Origin: Streptomyces marincola
Lineage (GTDB): Bacteria > Actinomycetota > Actinomycetes > Streptomycetales > Streptomycetaceae
Direction: 5' to 3'
Length of the DNA: 64,000 nt
Assembly: GCF_020410765.1 (NCBI RefSeq)
Contig: NZ_CP084541.1
Location: 310,001 to 374,000, forward strand
Below the pieces are notes generated by a model. That model was not told the origin of the DNA, made no database searches, and saw only the letters and a program-made list of their open reading frames with translations. Shown here one piece after another: positions 43,281-54,711 of this stretch. Both the position numbers and the translations under genes were made by a program. How positions within the stretch are numbered: the stretch's first letter is position 1; each line of letters begins with the position of its first letter.

Positions 43281-44120
43281 TCAGGCGGTGGGGAGCCAGT
43301 CGACCCGCCCGGCGAGCAGCGCGTAGCCGATGAAGGCGACGATGTCGATCAGCGCGTGCGCCACGACCAGCGGCATGACCCGCCCCCACCGCCGGTACAG
43401 CCAGCAGAAGATCACGCCCATGGCGATGTTCCCGAAGAAGCCGCCGATGCCCTGGTACAGGTGGTAGGTGCCGCGCAGCAGCGAGCTGGCCACCAGGGCG
43501 CCCAGCGGCGTCCAGCCGAGCTGGTCGAGTCGGCGCAGCAGGTAGCCGACGACGATGACCTCTTCGAGCACCGAGTTCTGGATCGCCGAGAGCACCAGGA
43601 CCGGCATCTTCCACCACACGTCGGGCAACGACTCGGGAACGACCGTCAGGTTGGCGCCGGCCGCGTGCGCCCCCAGGTAGAGCGCGAGGCCGCTGCCGCC
43701 GATGCCCGCCGCCACGACCGCGCCCCAGGCCAGGTCGAACGCCGGTCTGCGCCCGTCGAATCCCATGCCGCGCAGCCCGGGCCCGCCGGCCTCGGCCCGC
43801 TCCCGCAGCAGGAGGTGCGCGACCAGGGCGACCGGCACCAGCGCCGTGGTGATGCCGAACAGCTGCCACGCCAGGTCGAGCCAGGGCCGGTCGGGGGCGC
43901 GGGACCCGTTCAGCGTCGCGGCCTGCTCGCTCAGCCCGCCCGGGCGCGTGAGCACGCCGGAGAACCGGATCAGCGCCCCGATGGCGCTCGCGCCGACCGA
44001 GACGCCGAGGACCAGCAGCACTTCCTGACCCAGCACCCTGCGCCGCGGCAGGCCCCCGCCGCCGTCCGCGCGCACCTCGGTCACCGGCTCGGGCTTCGGC
44101 CCCACTTCGCCTCCGTTCAC
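43281..44120 (-). CDS. CPBP (CAAX/Abi) intramembrane metalloprotease
   Basis: 279 aa from GTG 44120. Multiple membrane helices, with the family's three motifs: EEVIVVGYLLRR (Glu-Glu-x3-6-Arg), GTYHLYQG (His) and HALID. Homologues cleave prenylated or other membrane peptides, and some serve bacteriocin immunity. No peptide gene is adjacent here, so the substrate is open. Confidence 0.85.
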   Translation of the reverse strand: MNGGEVGPKPEPVTEVRADGGGGLPRRRVLGQEVLLVLGVSVGASAIGALIRFSGVLTRPGGLSEQAATLNGSRAPDRPWLDLAWQLFGITTALVPVALVAHLLLRERAEAGGPGLRGMGFDGRRPAFDLAWGAVVAAGIGGSGLALYLGAHAAGANLTVVPESLPDVWWKMPVLVLSAIQNSVLEEVIVVGYLLRRLDQLGWTPLGALVASSLLRGTYHLYQGIGGFFGNIAMGVIFCWLYRRWGRVMPLVVAHALIDIVAFIGYALLAGRVDWLPTA

Positions 44121-44156
44121 GCGCCCCGGTCGCGCGCCCGCGCGGCCGGCCGGGCG

Positions 44157-45647
44157 TCAGGTGCCGTCCGGCCAGCTGTGCACGGGAGCGTCCGAGCGCG
44201 CCAGTTCGCTGTACCTCCGGACGAGCGCGCGCAGCGCGTCGTTCCGGTCCGCTCCGTCGGCCACCGCCTGGTGGTAGACCCGAGTCTGCCAGCCCGCTCC
44301 CGTGACGCCCCGGCGGCATCGCCCCTCGATCACGCCGAGGTAGTGGTCGCGGTCCGCGGCGGCCACGCCGAAGGCGTCGAGGCCGTCGGCGGCCAGCGGC
44401 AGCAGCACGTCGAGGACCAGCTCGGCCGCGGGGCGCGGCTCAAGGCCGCCGGTGCGGCCGGGCCAGGTCAGCTCGGCACCGATGCCGTGCCTGCACGCCG
44501 CGAAGAAGTTGTCCTCGGCGACGGCGAACGGCAGCCGGTGCCAGACCGGCTGCTCGGCATCGGCCAGGGCCCGTACCAGGCCGTAGTAGAACGCCGCGTT
44601 GGCCACCATGTCGGTGACGGTGGGCCCGGTGGACAGCACCCGGTTCTCCACCCGCAGGTGCGGCGTTCCGTCGGCGACCGCGTACACCGGGCGGTTCCAG
44701 CGGTAGACGGTGCCGTTGTGCAGGGCCAGTTCCGACAGCAGGGGGGTGCCGCCGGCGTCGAGCACGTCGAGCGGTTCCTCCTCGCCGCACAGCGGCAGCA
44801 GGGCGGGGAAGTAGCGGATGTTCTCCTCGAACAGGTCGGCGGCCGAGTCGATCCAGCGCTCCCCGAACCAGGTTCTGGGCCGCACGCCCTGGGCCGCGTG
44901 CTCGGGGGGCCGGCTGTCGGTGATCTGGAGGAAGAACGGGGGGCGGGACTCGTGCCACAGCTCGCGGCCGAAGACGAACGGGGCGTTGGCCCCGACGGCG
45001 ATCTGCGCGGCGGCGGCGGCCTGGGCGGCGTTCCACGTCGGGGCGAATCGTTCCGGCGTGACCTGGAGGTGGAGTTGCACCGAGGTGCAGGCGGATTCCG
45101 GGGCTATGGACTCGAACGTCTCGCGCAGCGTCTCGGTGCCGCTGATGTCGACGCTCAGCCGCTCCCCGCGGGCCACCATGATCTGGTCGTTGAGCAGCGT
45201 GTACCGGTCGTCGGCCGAGAAGGTGCCGGGTGCCATCTGCTCGGCCGTGATCGTCGGAAGCACTCCGGTCGGCACCAGGGCGGCGCCGAATTCCCCCGCC
45301 ATTCTGTCGGCATAGCCGAGTGCGATGCGCAGTTCTTCGGCCAGATCGTCGAAGACCCGGCCGGAGAGCCTTCTGGGCACCATATTGAGTTCCAGGGTGA
45401 ATTGCCCCAGCTCCGACTGGAAATCGCCGCTGGCCATGCGGGCCAGAACGTCCTCGTTCACCATGCGCGGCGCCCCGCGCGCGTCGGCGAGGCACAGTTC
45501 CACCTCAAGACCGATGCGGTCGCGCGGCCCCGCGAACCGGTTCTCGCGGAGCAGCGTCTCCAGCGCTTCGAGGCACGCGTGCAGCCGGGCCCGGAACCGG
45601 TGTCGCGCGTCCAGGTCGAACCGGTCGGCAACGACCTTCTCCCCCAT
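44157..45647 (-). CDS. Glutamate-cysteine ligase family protein
   Basis: 496 aa, ATG 45647 with AGGAGG 6 nt upstream. GCS2/GshA-like carboxylate-amine ligase: IGLEVELCLAD (metal-binding glutamates), QSELGQFTLELNMVPR, TSVQLHLQV and HLRVENRVLSTGPT. Members form gamma-glutamyl amides such as gamma-glutamylcysteine (EgtA-like). Streptomycetes use mycothiol, so the product could be an ergothioneine precursor or another gamma-glutamyl compound. No egt genes lie in the window. Cytosolic. Confidence 0.85.
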   Translation of the reverse strand: MGEKVVADRFDLDARHRFRARLHACLEALETLLRENRFAGPRDRIGLEVELCLADARGAPRMVNEDVLARMASGDFQSELGQFTLELNMVPRRLSGRVFDDLAEELRIALGYADRMAGEFGAALVPTGVLPTITAEQMAPGTFSADDRYTLLNDQIMVARGERLSVDISGTETLRETFESIAPESACTSVQLHLQVTPERFAPTWNAAQAAAAAQIAVGANAPFVFGRELWHESRPPFFLQITDSRPPEHAAQGVRPRTWFGERWIDSAADLFEENIRYFPALLPLCGEEEPLDVLDAGGTPLLSELALHNGTVYRWNRPVYAVADGTPHLRVENRVLSTGPTVTDMVANAAFYYGLVRALADAEQPVWHRLPFAVAEDNFFAACRHGIGAELTWPGRTGGLEPRPAAELVLDVLLPLAADGLDAFGVAAADRDHYLGVIEGRCRRGVTGAGWQTRVYHQAVADGADRNDALRALVRRYSELARSDAPVHSWPDGT

Positions 45648-45835
45648 GGGGCACCTCCTCGGTCGGGCGTGTCACGCGCTCGATTCTGCCCAGGGGGCCG
45701 GGAGGGCACGCCTGCCGCGTCCGCCGCGCCGCCGCCGGCCCGGCATATACCAACGGAATACTCACCGCCACCGCGGCCCTCTTGAGCGGCTGAATTCCCC
45801 CCTTGTGGAAACCTTGCCGGTCGGCTACTTGAAAC

Positions 45836-45884
45836 GTAGGGAGAACATGCCGCGTATAAAATCCGGCACGGCGTGTCTCCCTAC
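45836..45884 (+). promoter_or_regulatory. Nested inverted repeats around an AT-rich -10-like core
   Basis: Outer arms GTAGGGAGA (45836-45844) and TCTCCCTAC (45876-45884) are perfect, with 31 nt between. Inner arms TGCCG (45848-45852) and CGGCA (45864-45868) flank CGCGTATAAAATC. TTGAAA lies just upstream (45829-45834). This could be a promoter sitting inside an operator dyad, or a long hairpin in the leader of the downstream gene. Confidence 0.55.
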
Positions 45885-45921
45885 AAGAGGCGACCTACTC
45901 CGAAGCGAGAGGCGACCCATC

Positions 45922-46494
45922 ATGCCTGTGAACATCCCCGCGGCCCCGGCTGCCGCCGAGGAATGCGTCCGTTCCGCACTCGGCCCCGCGACGACGCGGG
46001 CCGGGCGTCCCCCGTACCTCGACCACGGCGACCTGGACCTGGACCTGCCGCTGCCGGTGCACCGGCTCGGGCCGGTGGCCGGGACCCTCACACCGCCCGG
46101 CGCCCGGCTGACGGGCTGGCGCTTCCTGCTGACCCGTGAAGGGCGAACCGTCGGGGCGGCGGAAGCCGCGCCCACGGCGGACGGCTGGGCGTTCTCGCAC
46201 TTCTGCGAGGGCCCGTACATCGCGTCGACGGAGCGGACGGTGCGCCTGGCCGAGTCCCTGCCCGAGACCTACCAGCCGCGCCTGCTGTCGGTGCCCGAGC
46301 TGTACATGCTGACCCTCTGGCTGCACTCCGAGTCCGCCGCGGAGCCCGGCGAGGGCAGTCCGCTGCCGCAGGACCTGCTGGTCCCGCTGACTCCCGCGCC
46401 GCCCGGCATCGCCGCGGGCCGCGCGGTGCGCACCGATGTGCTGCTGCCCCTGCTGAGCACGCGGCTGGCACCGCCCGTCGGCCTGGCGAGCTGA
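45922..46494 (+). CDS. Conserved hypothetical protein
   Basis: 190 aa from ATG 45922, with GAGAGG 9 nt upstream. An in-frame ATG at 45847 (after GGGAGA) would add 25 residues but lies inside the -10-like/inverted-repeat region, so I prefer the later start. No family is recognised. Segments: DLDLDLPLPVHRLGPV, a strand-rich WRFLLTREGRTVGAAEA, WAFSHFCEGPYIA, and SVPELYMLTLWLHSE. It looks like a compact cytosolic protein with an alpha/beta fold. No signal peptide or membrane helix. Confidence 0.7.
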   Translation: MPVNIPAAPAAAEECVRSALGPATTRAGRPPYLDHGDLDLDLPLPVHRLGPVAGTLTPPGARLTGWRFLLTREGRTVGAAEAAPTADGWAFSHFCEGPYIASTERTVRLAESLPETYQPRLLSVPELYMLTLWLHSESAAEPGEGSPLPQDLLVPLTPAPPGIAAGRAVRTDVLLPLLSTRLAPPVGLAS

Positions 46495-46507
46495 CCGACA
46501 CGGCGGC

Positions 46508-46545
46508 ACCGGGGCCGGCCCGCGACGGCGCGGACCGGCCCCGGT
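46508..46545. terminator. Bidirectional hairpin terminator
   Basis: Perfect 11-bp stem ACCGGGGCCGG (46508-46518) with CCGGCCCCGGT (46535-46545), between the convergent hypothetical gene and gcvP. Confidence 0.8.
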
Positions 46546-46565
46546 TCGCGTGCCGGGTCCGGCGG

Positions 46566-49478
<2,913 letters not shown>

Positions 49479-49540
49479 CGGGAGGCTCCTCCTGGTCGCG
49501 GTGACCTGCGGGGGTGCCGGGCGGCGGTGCCCGGCGGGCC

Positions 49541-49750
49541 TCCCCCTCTGTCATCTCGACCTGAGAGCTTCACCGCGCCGCGGGGGCACGGCTTGCACCG
49601 TCGGTGAGGGCGGACCCGGGCACCTGCGCCCCGCACCGCCCTGCTTTCCAGAGTGGCCTGCCCCGCGCGGTACGGGTGCCTGAGAGATTCCGGGGAGGAG
49701 TTGCTCCTTCGGCGCCCGGGCCTGGTGGGCACCGGGACTCTCCCGCACGG
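49541..49750 (-). ncRNA. Tandem glycine riboswitch (gcvT element)
   Basis: Read on the minus strand, the first aptamer runs from GCGGGAGAGTCCC through CGCCGAAGGAGCAA to AATCTCTCAGGCA (49750 to about 49670). The second runs from CCACTCTGGAAAGC through CACCGACGGTGCAAGCC to GAAGCTCTCAGGT and GACAGAGGGGGAGG (about 49660 to 49541). These are the conserved cores of the two glycine aptamers joined by a short linker. The element ends 62 nt before the gcvP start, leaving room for the expression platform. Glycine binding normally switches expression of the cleavage system on. Confidence 0.92.
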
Positions 49751-49888
49751 GGTTGACGACCGCCTCCGAGGGTACCAGCGCAGGTCGGCGCGGGGACCTG
49801 CGCGCCACTCGACTGGCCAGTGTGCGAAAAGTGGCTTTTCTTAGAGATAGGACGCCTTCGGGGCCAGTGGTGATCAGTTGGAGGAAGC

Positions 49889-50236
49889 GTGCAGACCGAT
49901 ATCGACCCGCGGAGCCTGATCGGCCGCAAGGCGTTCGACCGCGACGGCGCAAAAATCGGAACCGTGGACGAGGTGTACCTCGACGATGCCACCGGGGTCC
50001 CCGAATGGGCGGCCGTGCGCACCGGGATCTTCACCCGGGACGCGTTCGTCCCCCTGGAGCCCAGCGAGCTCGTCGACGAGGCCCTGCGCGTCCCGTTCAC
50101 GCGCACCCTCATCCGCGACGCCCCCGACTTCGGTGTCGGGCGGCACCTGTCGCCCGAGCAGGAGTTGCAGCTGTACCACCACTACGGGCTCGACGTGCCG
50201 CGCGTCGGCCCGGACGACCCGCTGTCCGCCCCGTAG
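49889..50236 (+). CDS. PRC-barrel domain protein
   Basis: 115 aa from GTG 49889, GGAGGA upstream. The PRC-barrel sheet is visible in LIGRKAFDRDGAKIGTVDEVYLDDATGVPEW and FVPLEPSEL, followed by a short helical tail with QELQLYHHYGL. Small soluble PRC-barrel proteins of this type are frequent in actinobacteria and often stress-associated; the role is unknown. It is transcribed divergently from the gcvP riboswitch. Confidence 0.85.
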   Translation: MQTDIDPRSLIGRKAFDRDGAKIGTVDEVYLDDATGVPEWAAVRTGIFTRDAFVPLEPSELVDEALRVPFTRTLIRDAPDFGVGRHLSPEQELQLYHHYGLDVPRVGPDDPLSAP

Positions 50237-50280
50237 CGGCCCGCCGGGCACGCGGGGCCCCCGGCCCGCACGCCGGGGCG

Positions 50281-51663
50281 TCAGGCCGGCGCACGCGGCG
50301 GGAGCAGCGCACGCTCCCCGGGCGGGTCCGCGGCCCCCGCGCCCTCCACGAGGGGCAGCGGCGTGCCGGGGCCCAGCTCCGGATCGTCGACGCGGAAGGT
50401 CCGCACCCGGCCGGGCGGCGACCCCGGGCGCTCGAAGCGGACGGTGACGCGGCCGAGACCGCTGCCCTGCACCCAGCCGGGCCCGAAGCGCGCGTGCGCC
50501 ACGTCGAGCCCGGGCAGCCATGCGGGCGCCGGGGCCGCGGGCCCCCCGGCCGGCTCGGCGACGGCCGGCGCCGGCTCTTCGGCCGCGGCGGGCAACGCCT
50601 GCGCGAAGAGATCCTCCTGGGTCCAGTCGGCCAGGCCGCTGATCGCCACACCGAGCAGCCGCACGCCCTCCGTGGTGTCCACGCCCTCGATGAGCCGCCC
50701 GGCGGCCTCCCGCACCACCCGCGGGTCGTCCGTGGGGCCGCGCAGCGTGTCGGAGCGGGTCAGTGTGGTGAAGTCGTGCCGCCTGACCTTCAGTACCACC
50801 GTCCGGCCCGCGCGGCCCGCCGCGCGCAGCCGCTCCGTGCACCGGTCCGCGAGCCTGGCGACCTCGTACCTGACGCGCGCCCGGTCGGTGACGTCGACGG
50901 GGAAGGTGTCCTCGACCGAGATCGACTTGGCTTCCTGGTCCGCCACCACGGGCCGTTCGTCCACGCCGTTGGCCATGGCGTACAGGGCGGCGCCGTGCGC
51001 CTTGCCGAGCAGGCGCACCAGCTCCGCCTCGCCGGCCCGCACGGTGTCCCCCACCGTGGCGATCCCCGCCCTGCGCAACGTCTCGGCGGTGGCCGGGCCG
51101 ACGCCTGGCAGGGTGCGGACCGGAAGCGGTGCGAGCAGGTCGCGCTCGGTGCCGGGGACGATCAGCCGCAGGCCGTCCGGCTTGGCCTGCTCGGAGGCGA
51201 TCTTGGCGAGCATCTTGGAGGCCGCGAGGCCGACGGAACCGGTGAGGCCCGTGACCTCCTCGATCCGCGCGCGCAGCCGCTCGCCGGTGCGGCGGGCCTC
51301 CTCGGCCGACCCGGCGCCGCCGCCGGCGTCGAGGTCGATGAACGCCTCGTCCAGGCTCAGCGGCTCGACCAGCGGTGACAGCTCGGCCAGCAGGGCCATC
51401 ACGGTCTCGCTGATGCCGCGGTAGACGGCGAAGCGCGGCACCAGGAACGCCGCGTTCGGGCACAGGCGGCGGGCCTGCGCCATGGGCATCGCCGAGCGCA
51501 CACCGAAACGGCGGGCCTCGTACGAGGCGGTCGCGACCACGCCGCGCGGGCCGAGCCCGCCGACGATGACGGGCTTGCGGCGCAGGCTCGGCTTGGCCGC
51601 CTGCTCCACCGAGGCGTAGAAGGCGTCCATGTCGAGGTGCAGAACCGTCGGTCGGCCTCTCAC
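50281..51663 (-). CDS. dinB: DNA polymerase IV (Y family)
   Basis: 460 aa from GTG 51663, chosen because it gives the family's short N-terminus before VLHLDMDAFYASVE; a TTG at 51693 would add 10 residues without a ribosome binding site. Catalytic acidic residues are in HLDMDAFYASVE and LSLDEAFID; helix-hairpin-helix at LPGVGPATAETL; little-finger domain near 240-350. It is longer than E. coli DinB by a C-terminal extension (about 360-460) that lacks an obvious beta-clamp motif. Error-prone translesion synthesis. Confidence 0.93.
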   Translation of the reverse strand: MRGRPTVLHLDMDAFYASVEQAAKPSLRRKPVIVGGLGPRGVVATASYEARRFGVRSAMPMAQARRLCPNAAFLVPRFAVYRGISETVMALLAELSPLVEPLSLDEAFIDLDAGGGAGSAEEARRTGERLRARIEEVTGLTGSVGLAASKMLAKIASEQAKPDGLRLIVPGTERDLLAPLPVRTLPGVGPATAETLRRAGIATVGDTVRAGEAELVRLLGKAHGAALYAMANGVDERPVVADQEAKSISVEDTFPVDVTDRARVRYEVARLADRCTERLRAAGRAGRTVVLKVRRHDFTTLTRSDTLRGPTDDPRVVREAAGRLIEGVDTTEGVRLLGVAISGLADWTQEDLFAQALPAAAEEPAPAVAEPAGGPAAPAPAWLPGLDVAHARFGPGWVQGSGLGRVTVRFERPGSPPGRVRTFRVDDPELGPGTPLPLVEGAGAADPPGERALLPPRAPA

Positions 51664-51717
51664 ACCACCGATGGTGCCGCACGCCTGTGACAACGCACCC
51701 GCGCGCGGGTGCGGCCT

Positions 51718-52320
51718 TCAGCCCGTCCGGTGCCTGCGGCGCGCCAGCTCGTCCTCGGGGTGGGCGACGGGGACGGACTCGCCCGTGTCCAGCCGTTCCG
51801 CGCCGAGCCGCGCGAGCGCCTGTTCCACATCGCTCCACACGGCGCCGACCGCGATGCCGAAGACGCCCCGGCCGCCCCGCAGGAGCTCGGCCAGCTCCTC
51901 GGGCGAGGCGCAGCGGTACACCGTGGCGCCGTCGCTCATCAGGGTGAGTCCGGCCAGATCGGCCAGATCGGCCGACTGGAGTGCCTGGACGGCCGTGCGG
52001 ATGCTCTGGAGGGAGATCCCCGCGTCGAGCAGCCGTTTGACGATCTTGAGGACGAGGACGTCCTGGAAGCTGTAGAGGCGCTGGGTGCCCGAGCCGTGCG
52101 CGGGCCGCACGCTGGGCTGGACGAGGCCGGTGCGGGCCCAGTAGTCCAGCTGCCGGTAGGTGATGCCGGCCGCCGCGCACGCGCTCGGCCCCCGGTACGC
52201 GAGCCGACCGTGCGGCTCGCGGTCCTGCGCGGCCTGAGGTGGTCCGAGGCCCGGCGCCGGCGGCGCGCCGGGGAGGGAGGTCATCCCGCCGACCGCCCTG
52301 CTGTCCCCGTTACCTGTCAC
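51718..52320 (-). CDS. MerR-family regulator (FtsR-like)
   Basis: 200 aa from GTG 52320, with GGAGG exactly 5 nt upstream. A Pro/Gly-rich N-terminus of about 40 residues precedes the MerR winged helix (YRGPSACAAAGITYRQLDYWARTGLV, then SGTQRLYSFQDVLVLKIVKRLL) and a dimerisation helix. The C-terminal part has no effector-binding Cys. Position before the nuclease and FHA genes matches the MerR gene of this conserved actinobacterial group, whose corynebacterial member (FtsR) activates ftsZ. Confidence 0.88.
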   Translation of the reverse strand: MTGNGDSRAVGGMTSLPGAPPAPGLGPPQAAQDREPHGRLAYRGPSACAAAGITYRQLDYWARTGLVQPSVRPAHGSGTQRLYSFQDVLVLKIVKRLLDAGISLQSIRTAVQALQSADLADLAGLTLMSDGATVYRCASPEELAELLRGGRGVFGIAVGAVWSDVEQALARLGAERLDTGESVPVAHPEDELARRRHRTG

Positions 52321-52463
52321 GCCGGCCTCCGTTCCGCATGCCCCGACCGTGTCCTCGCCGCTCACCGGCTGTTGCGATGAGCACGCACACAGCGCTCCTC
52401 CCAAGACATGCCCCATTGACGCTAGGCATCCACACTCAGCGCGTCAACGATCGCCACGCGCCG

Positions 52464-52937
52464 CTACTGGCTGCCCGTTCCGAAGTCCTCGGGGGAGATT
52501 TTCTCCAGGAACTCCCTGAACCTCTCCACCTCGTCCTCCTGCTCGTCCGGGATGATGATCCCGGCGTCGTCGAGCACGGTGTCGCTGCCGTAGATCGGCG
52601 TGCCCGCGCGCAGGGCGAGGGCTATGGCGTCGGACGGACGGGCACTGACTTCCACGCCGCTGGAGAACACGAGCTCGGCGTAGAAGACCCCGTCGCGCAG
52701 GTCGGTGATGCGTACCGCGCTCAGCTCCTGCCCCACCGCCTCAAGCACGTTCTTGAAGAGATCGTGCGTCAACGGCCGCGGCGGGGTCATACCCTGCTGG
52801 GCGAACGCGATGGCGGTGGCCTCACCCGGCCCGATCCAGATCGGGAGGTAGCGGTCACCGCCGACTTCACGGAGTAGCACGATGGGCTGATTGTTGGGCA
52901 TTTCCACCCGCACGCCCACGACGTCGAGCTGATTCAC
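52464..52937 (-). CDS. Bifunctional nuclease-family protein (DUF151)
   Basis: 157 aa from GTG 52937. Full-length BFN/DUF151 fold: LDVVGVRVE start, PIVLLREVGGDRYLPIWIGPGEATAIA, then RPLTHDLFKNVLE and the ARPSDAIALALR signature, with an acidic C-terminal tail. Plant and bacterial relatives degrade DNA and RNA in vitro. It lies between MerR and FHA genes in a gene order preserved across streptomycetes. Confidence 0.9.
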   Translation of the reverse strand: MNQLDVVGVRVEMPNNQPIVLLREVGGDRYLPIWIGPGEATAIAFAQQGMTPPRPLTHDLFKNVLEAVGQELSAVRITDLRDGVFYAELVFSSGVEVSARPSDAIALALRAGTPIYGSDTVLDDAGIIIPDEQEDEVERFREFLEKISPEDFGTGSQ

Positions 52938-53016
52938 ACAGCAACCCTAGGCGGTGCCCGGTGCATTTGGATAGTCGAGCACCGCCGAGCGGCAGGCGGA
53001 AGGCCCGCCGGGTGGG

Positions 53017-53721
53017 TCAGAACCCCTGCCGGCTGCCGAAGAAAACCAGCCGATACTTCCCGATCTGCACCTCGTCGCCGTTGTTGAGCACGGCCGAGTC
53101 CAGTGGCTCGCGGTTGACGTAGGTGCCGTTGAGGCTGCCGACGTCACTCACCGTGAAGCTGCCGTCCTGGCCGCGTCGGAACTCCACGTGACGGCGGGAG
53201 ACCGTCACGTCGTCGAGGAAGATGTCGCTCTGCGGGTGCCGCCCCGCCGTCGTCAGCTCGCCGTCGAGCAGGAAGCGGCTGCCCGAGTTGGGCCCGCGCC
53301 TGACGATGAGCAGCGCGGAACCGGGCGGCAGCGCCTCGACGGCGGCCTGCGCCTCGGAGGAGAGCGCGGGGGCCGGGTGCTGGCCGGTGACCTCTGCCTC
53401 GTAGGCCTCAAGCCCACTGATCGAGATCGTGGACGTCGTCTCGGACGAGCCGTCGAGCCCGCCGCGCAGCCCATTGCCGCAATTGGAGCAGAACCTGCTG
53501 GTCGCGGCCGACTTGTGACCGCAGCGCGAGCAGGTGACCGTCCCGCCGCCCGGCCCCTGGGAGCCTATGCCCCCCGGCCCCGCCACCTCGTCCCGGAACA
53601 ACGGGCGCCCGGGCTCGCCACCGGGTGCCGTCGCTGGGTCGCCTTGCTGGCGGGCGTGGCCCCGGGCGGCGCTGTGCGTGCCGCGCCGACGCCTGCCGAA
53701 CAATCTAGCGAAAAAGCTCAC
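53017..53721 (-). CDS. garA: FHA-domain regulator, GarA/OdhI-like
   Basis: 234 aa from GTG 53721, after GAGGGG. N-terminal basic segment, then a zinc ribbon (CSRCG and CSNCG, about residues 63-83), then an ETTST motif (about 93-97), then an FHA domain (AGRHPQSDIFLDDVTVSRRHVEF, VSDVGSLNGTYVN). In mycobacterial GarA and corynebacterial OdhI, a Ser/Thr kinase phosphorylates the ETTS-type motif, the FHA domain folds back on it, and binding to 2-oxoglutarate dehydrogenase and glutamate dehydrogenase is lost. The zinc ribbon is an addition relative to those short proteins. Confidence 0.85.
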   Translation of the reverse strand: MSFFARLFGRRRRGTHSAARGHARQQGDPATAPGGEPGRPLFRDEVAGPGGIGSQGPGGGTVTCSRCGHKSAATSRFCSNCGNGLRGGLDGSSETTSTISISGLEAYEAEVTGQHPAPALSSEAQAAVEALPPGSALLIVRRGPNSGSRFLLDGELTTAGRHPQSDIFLDDVTVSRRHVEFRRGQDGSFTVSDVGSLNGTYVNREPLDSAVLNNGDEVQIGKYRLVFFGSRQGF

Positions 53722-53879
53722 CAGCGATCCCCTCGTACCTAGCCCGGCCCGTCGTCGCACGGGACCGGTCCATTTTCTCTCACCTGCTGTGCGGGACGTC
53801 GTGTCGACGTCCCCGGCCTCGTTCAGTTTCCCTCACCGAGTGCCACGAAGGCGTGGCAGCCCCCGCGGCCCCGGACGCC

Positions 53880-54707
53880 TCATGGTGACGACTGAGCGTA
53901 GTCAGGCTGCTCCGCCGATCGCAAGGCGTCCACAACGATCATCTCCAGCCGCTCGACGGACACCTCCGCCCGCTGATTCTCCAGGGACTGCACCACACCC
54001 CCGGGGATGTTCAGCGCCGGCTCCAAATCCTGCGGGCGCCCGATGGCACGGACCAGGAAGGGCGCGCGCACGGGCCGACCGTCGATCAGGACGCCCCCGT
54101 TCTCGTCGGCGAAAAAGGTCTCCGCGACGATGCGGACGTCATTGATCTGCATGGCCTCGGCCCCCGCGGCACGCAGTTCCTGCACCGTGTCGAGCAGCAT
54201 ATCCGCCTCGACCGCGCTCAGGGGATCGTCGATGCGCAGCGTGATGCCGGGGCCCTCGGCCGCCACGGTCCCGGCCAGGACGCCGAGCTGGCGCTCGCGT
54301 TCCTCCGTCTGCCGCCGCGCCTCCTCGGCCCGGTCCGAGCTGGTCTCCAGTTCCGTGCGCTGCCGGCTGAGCCCGTCGCGCTCCTCCTCAAGGCGCGCCG
54401 TGCGGTCCTCCAGGTCGCTGAGGATGCGCACCAGGTCCTCCTGGCGCGCGCCGCGCAGGGCGGTCTCCTCGCTGCCCGTCGCGCGGACCTGGATCGCCAG
54501 CCCGAGACCGAGGACGAACAGCAGGACGGCGGCGACCAGCTGCCCGCGGGTCGCGCGCGGCGGCCAGAGCCCCGCGAGCAGCGCGCGGCGCCCCGTGGGC
54601 CGCGCGGGGGCCTCTCCGGCCGCCCCCTGGCCCGCGGGGGCCCCGTCCGGCGCAGGGCCAGGACGCCTCTGCCCGGCCTCCTCGGCCGGCCGCGCGTCGT
54701 CGGTCAC
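53880..54707 (-). CDS. DUF881-family membrane-anchored protein, copy 1
   Basis: 275 aa from GTG 54707. Pro/Ala-rich cytosolic N-terminus, one transmembrane helix (about 55-75), a coiled coil (about 85-140, rich in Glu/Arg) and a C-terminal globular DUF881 domain outside the membrane (GPGITLRIDDP, ELRAAGAEAMQINDVRI, RAPFLVRAIG). It lies 4 nt after the small DUF1290 gene and forms a block with it and the second DUF881 protein. DUF881 proteins have been linked to division or cell envelope functions, but without a defined activity. Confidence 0.85.
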   Translation of the reverse strand: MTDDARPAEEAGQRRPGPAPDGAPAGQGAAGEAPARPTGRRALLAGLWPPRATRGQLVAAVLLFVLGLGLAIQVRATGSEETALRGARQEDLVRILSDLEDRTARLEEERDGLSRQRTELETSSDRAEEARRQTEERERQLGVLAGTVAAEGPGITLRIDDPLSAVEADMLLDTVQELRAAGAEAMQINDVRIVAETFFADENGGVLIDGRPVRAPFLVRAIGRPQDLEPALNIPGGVVQSLENQRAEVSVERLEMIVVDALRSAEQPDYAQSSP

Positions 54708-54711
54708 CGGG

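Noticed and set aside
45847..45921. ATG 45847 as the start of the hypothetical gene
   Set aside because: It lies before the -10-like sequence inside the inverted repeat and would add a segment with no protein character.
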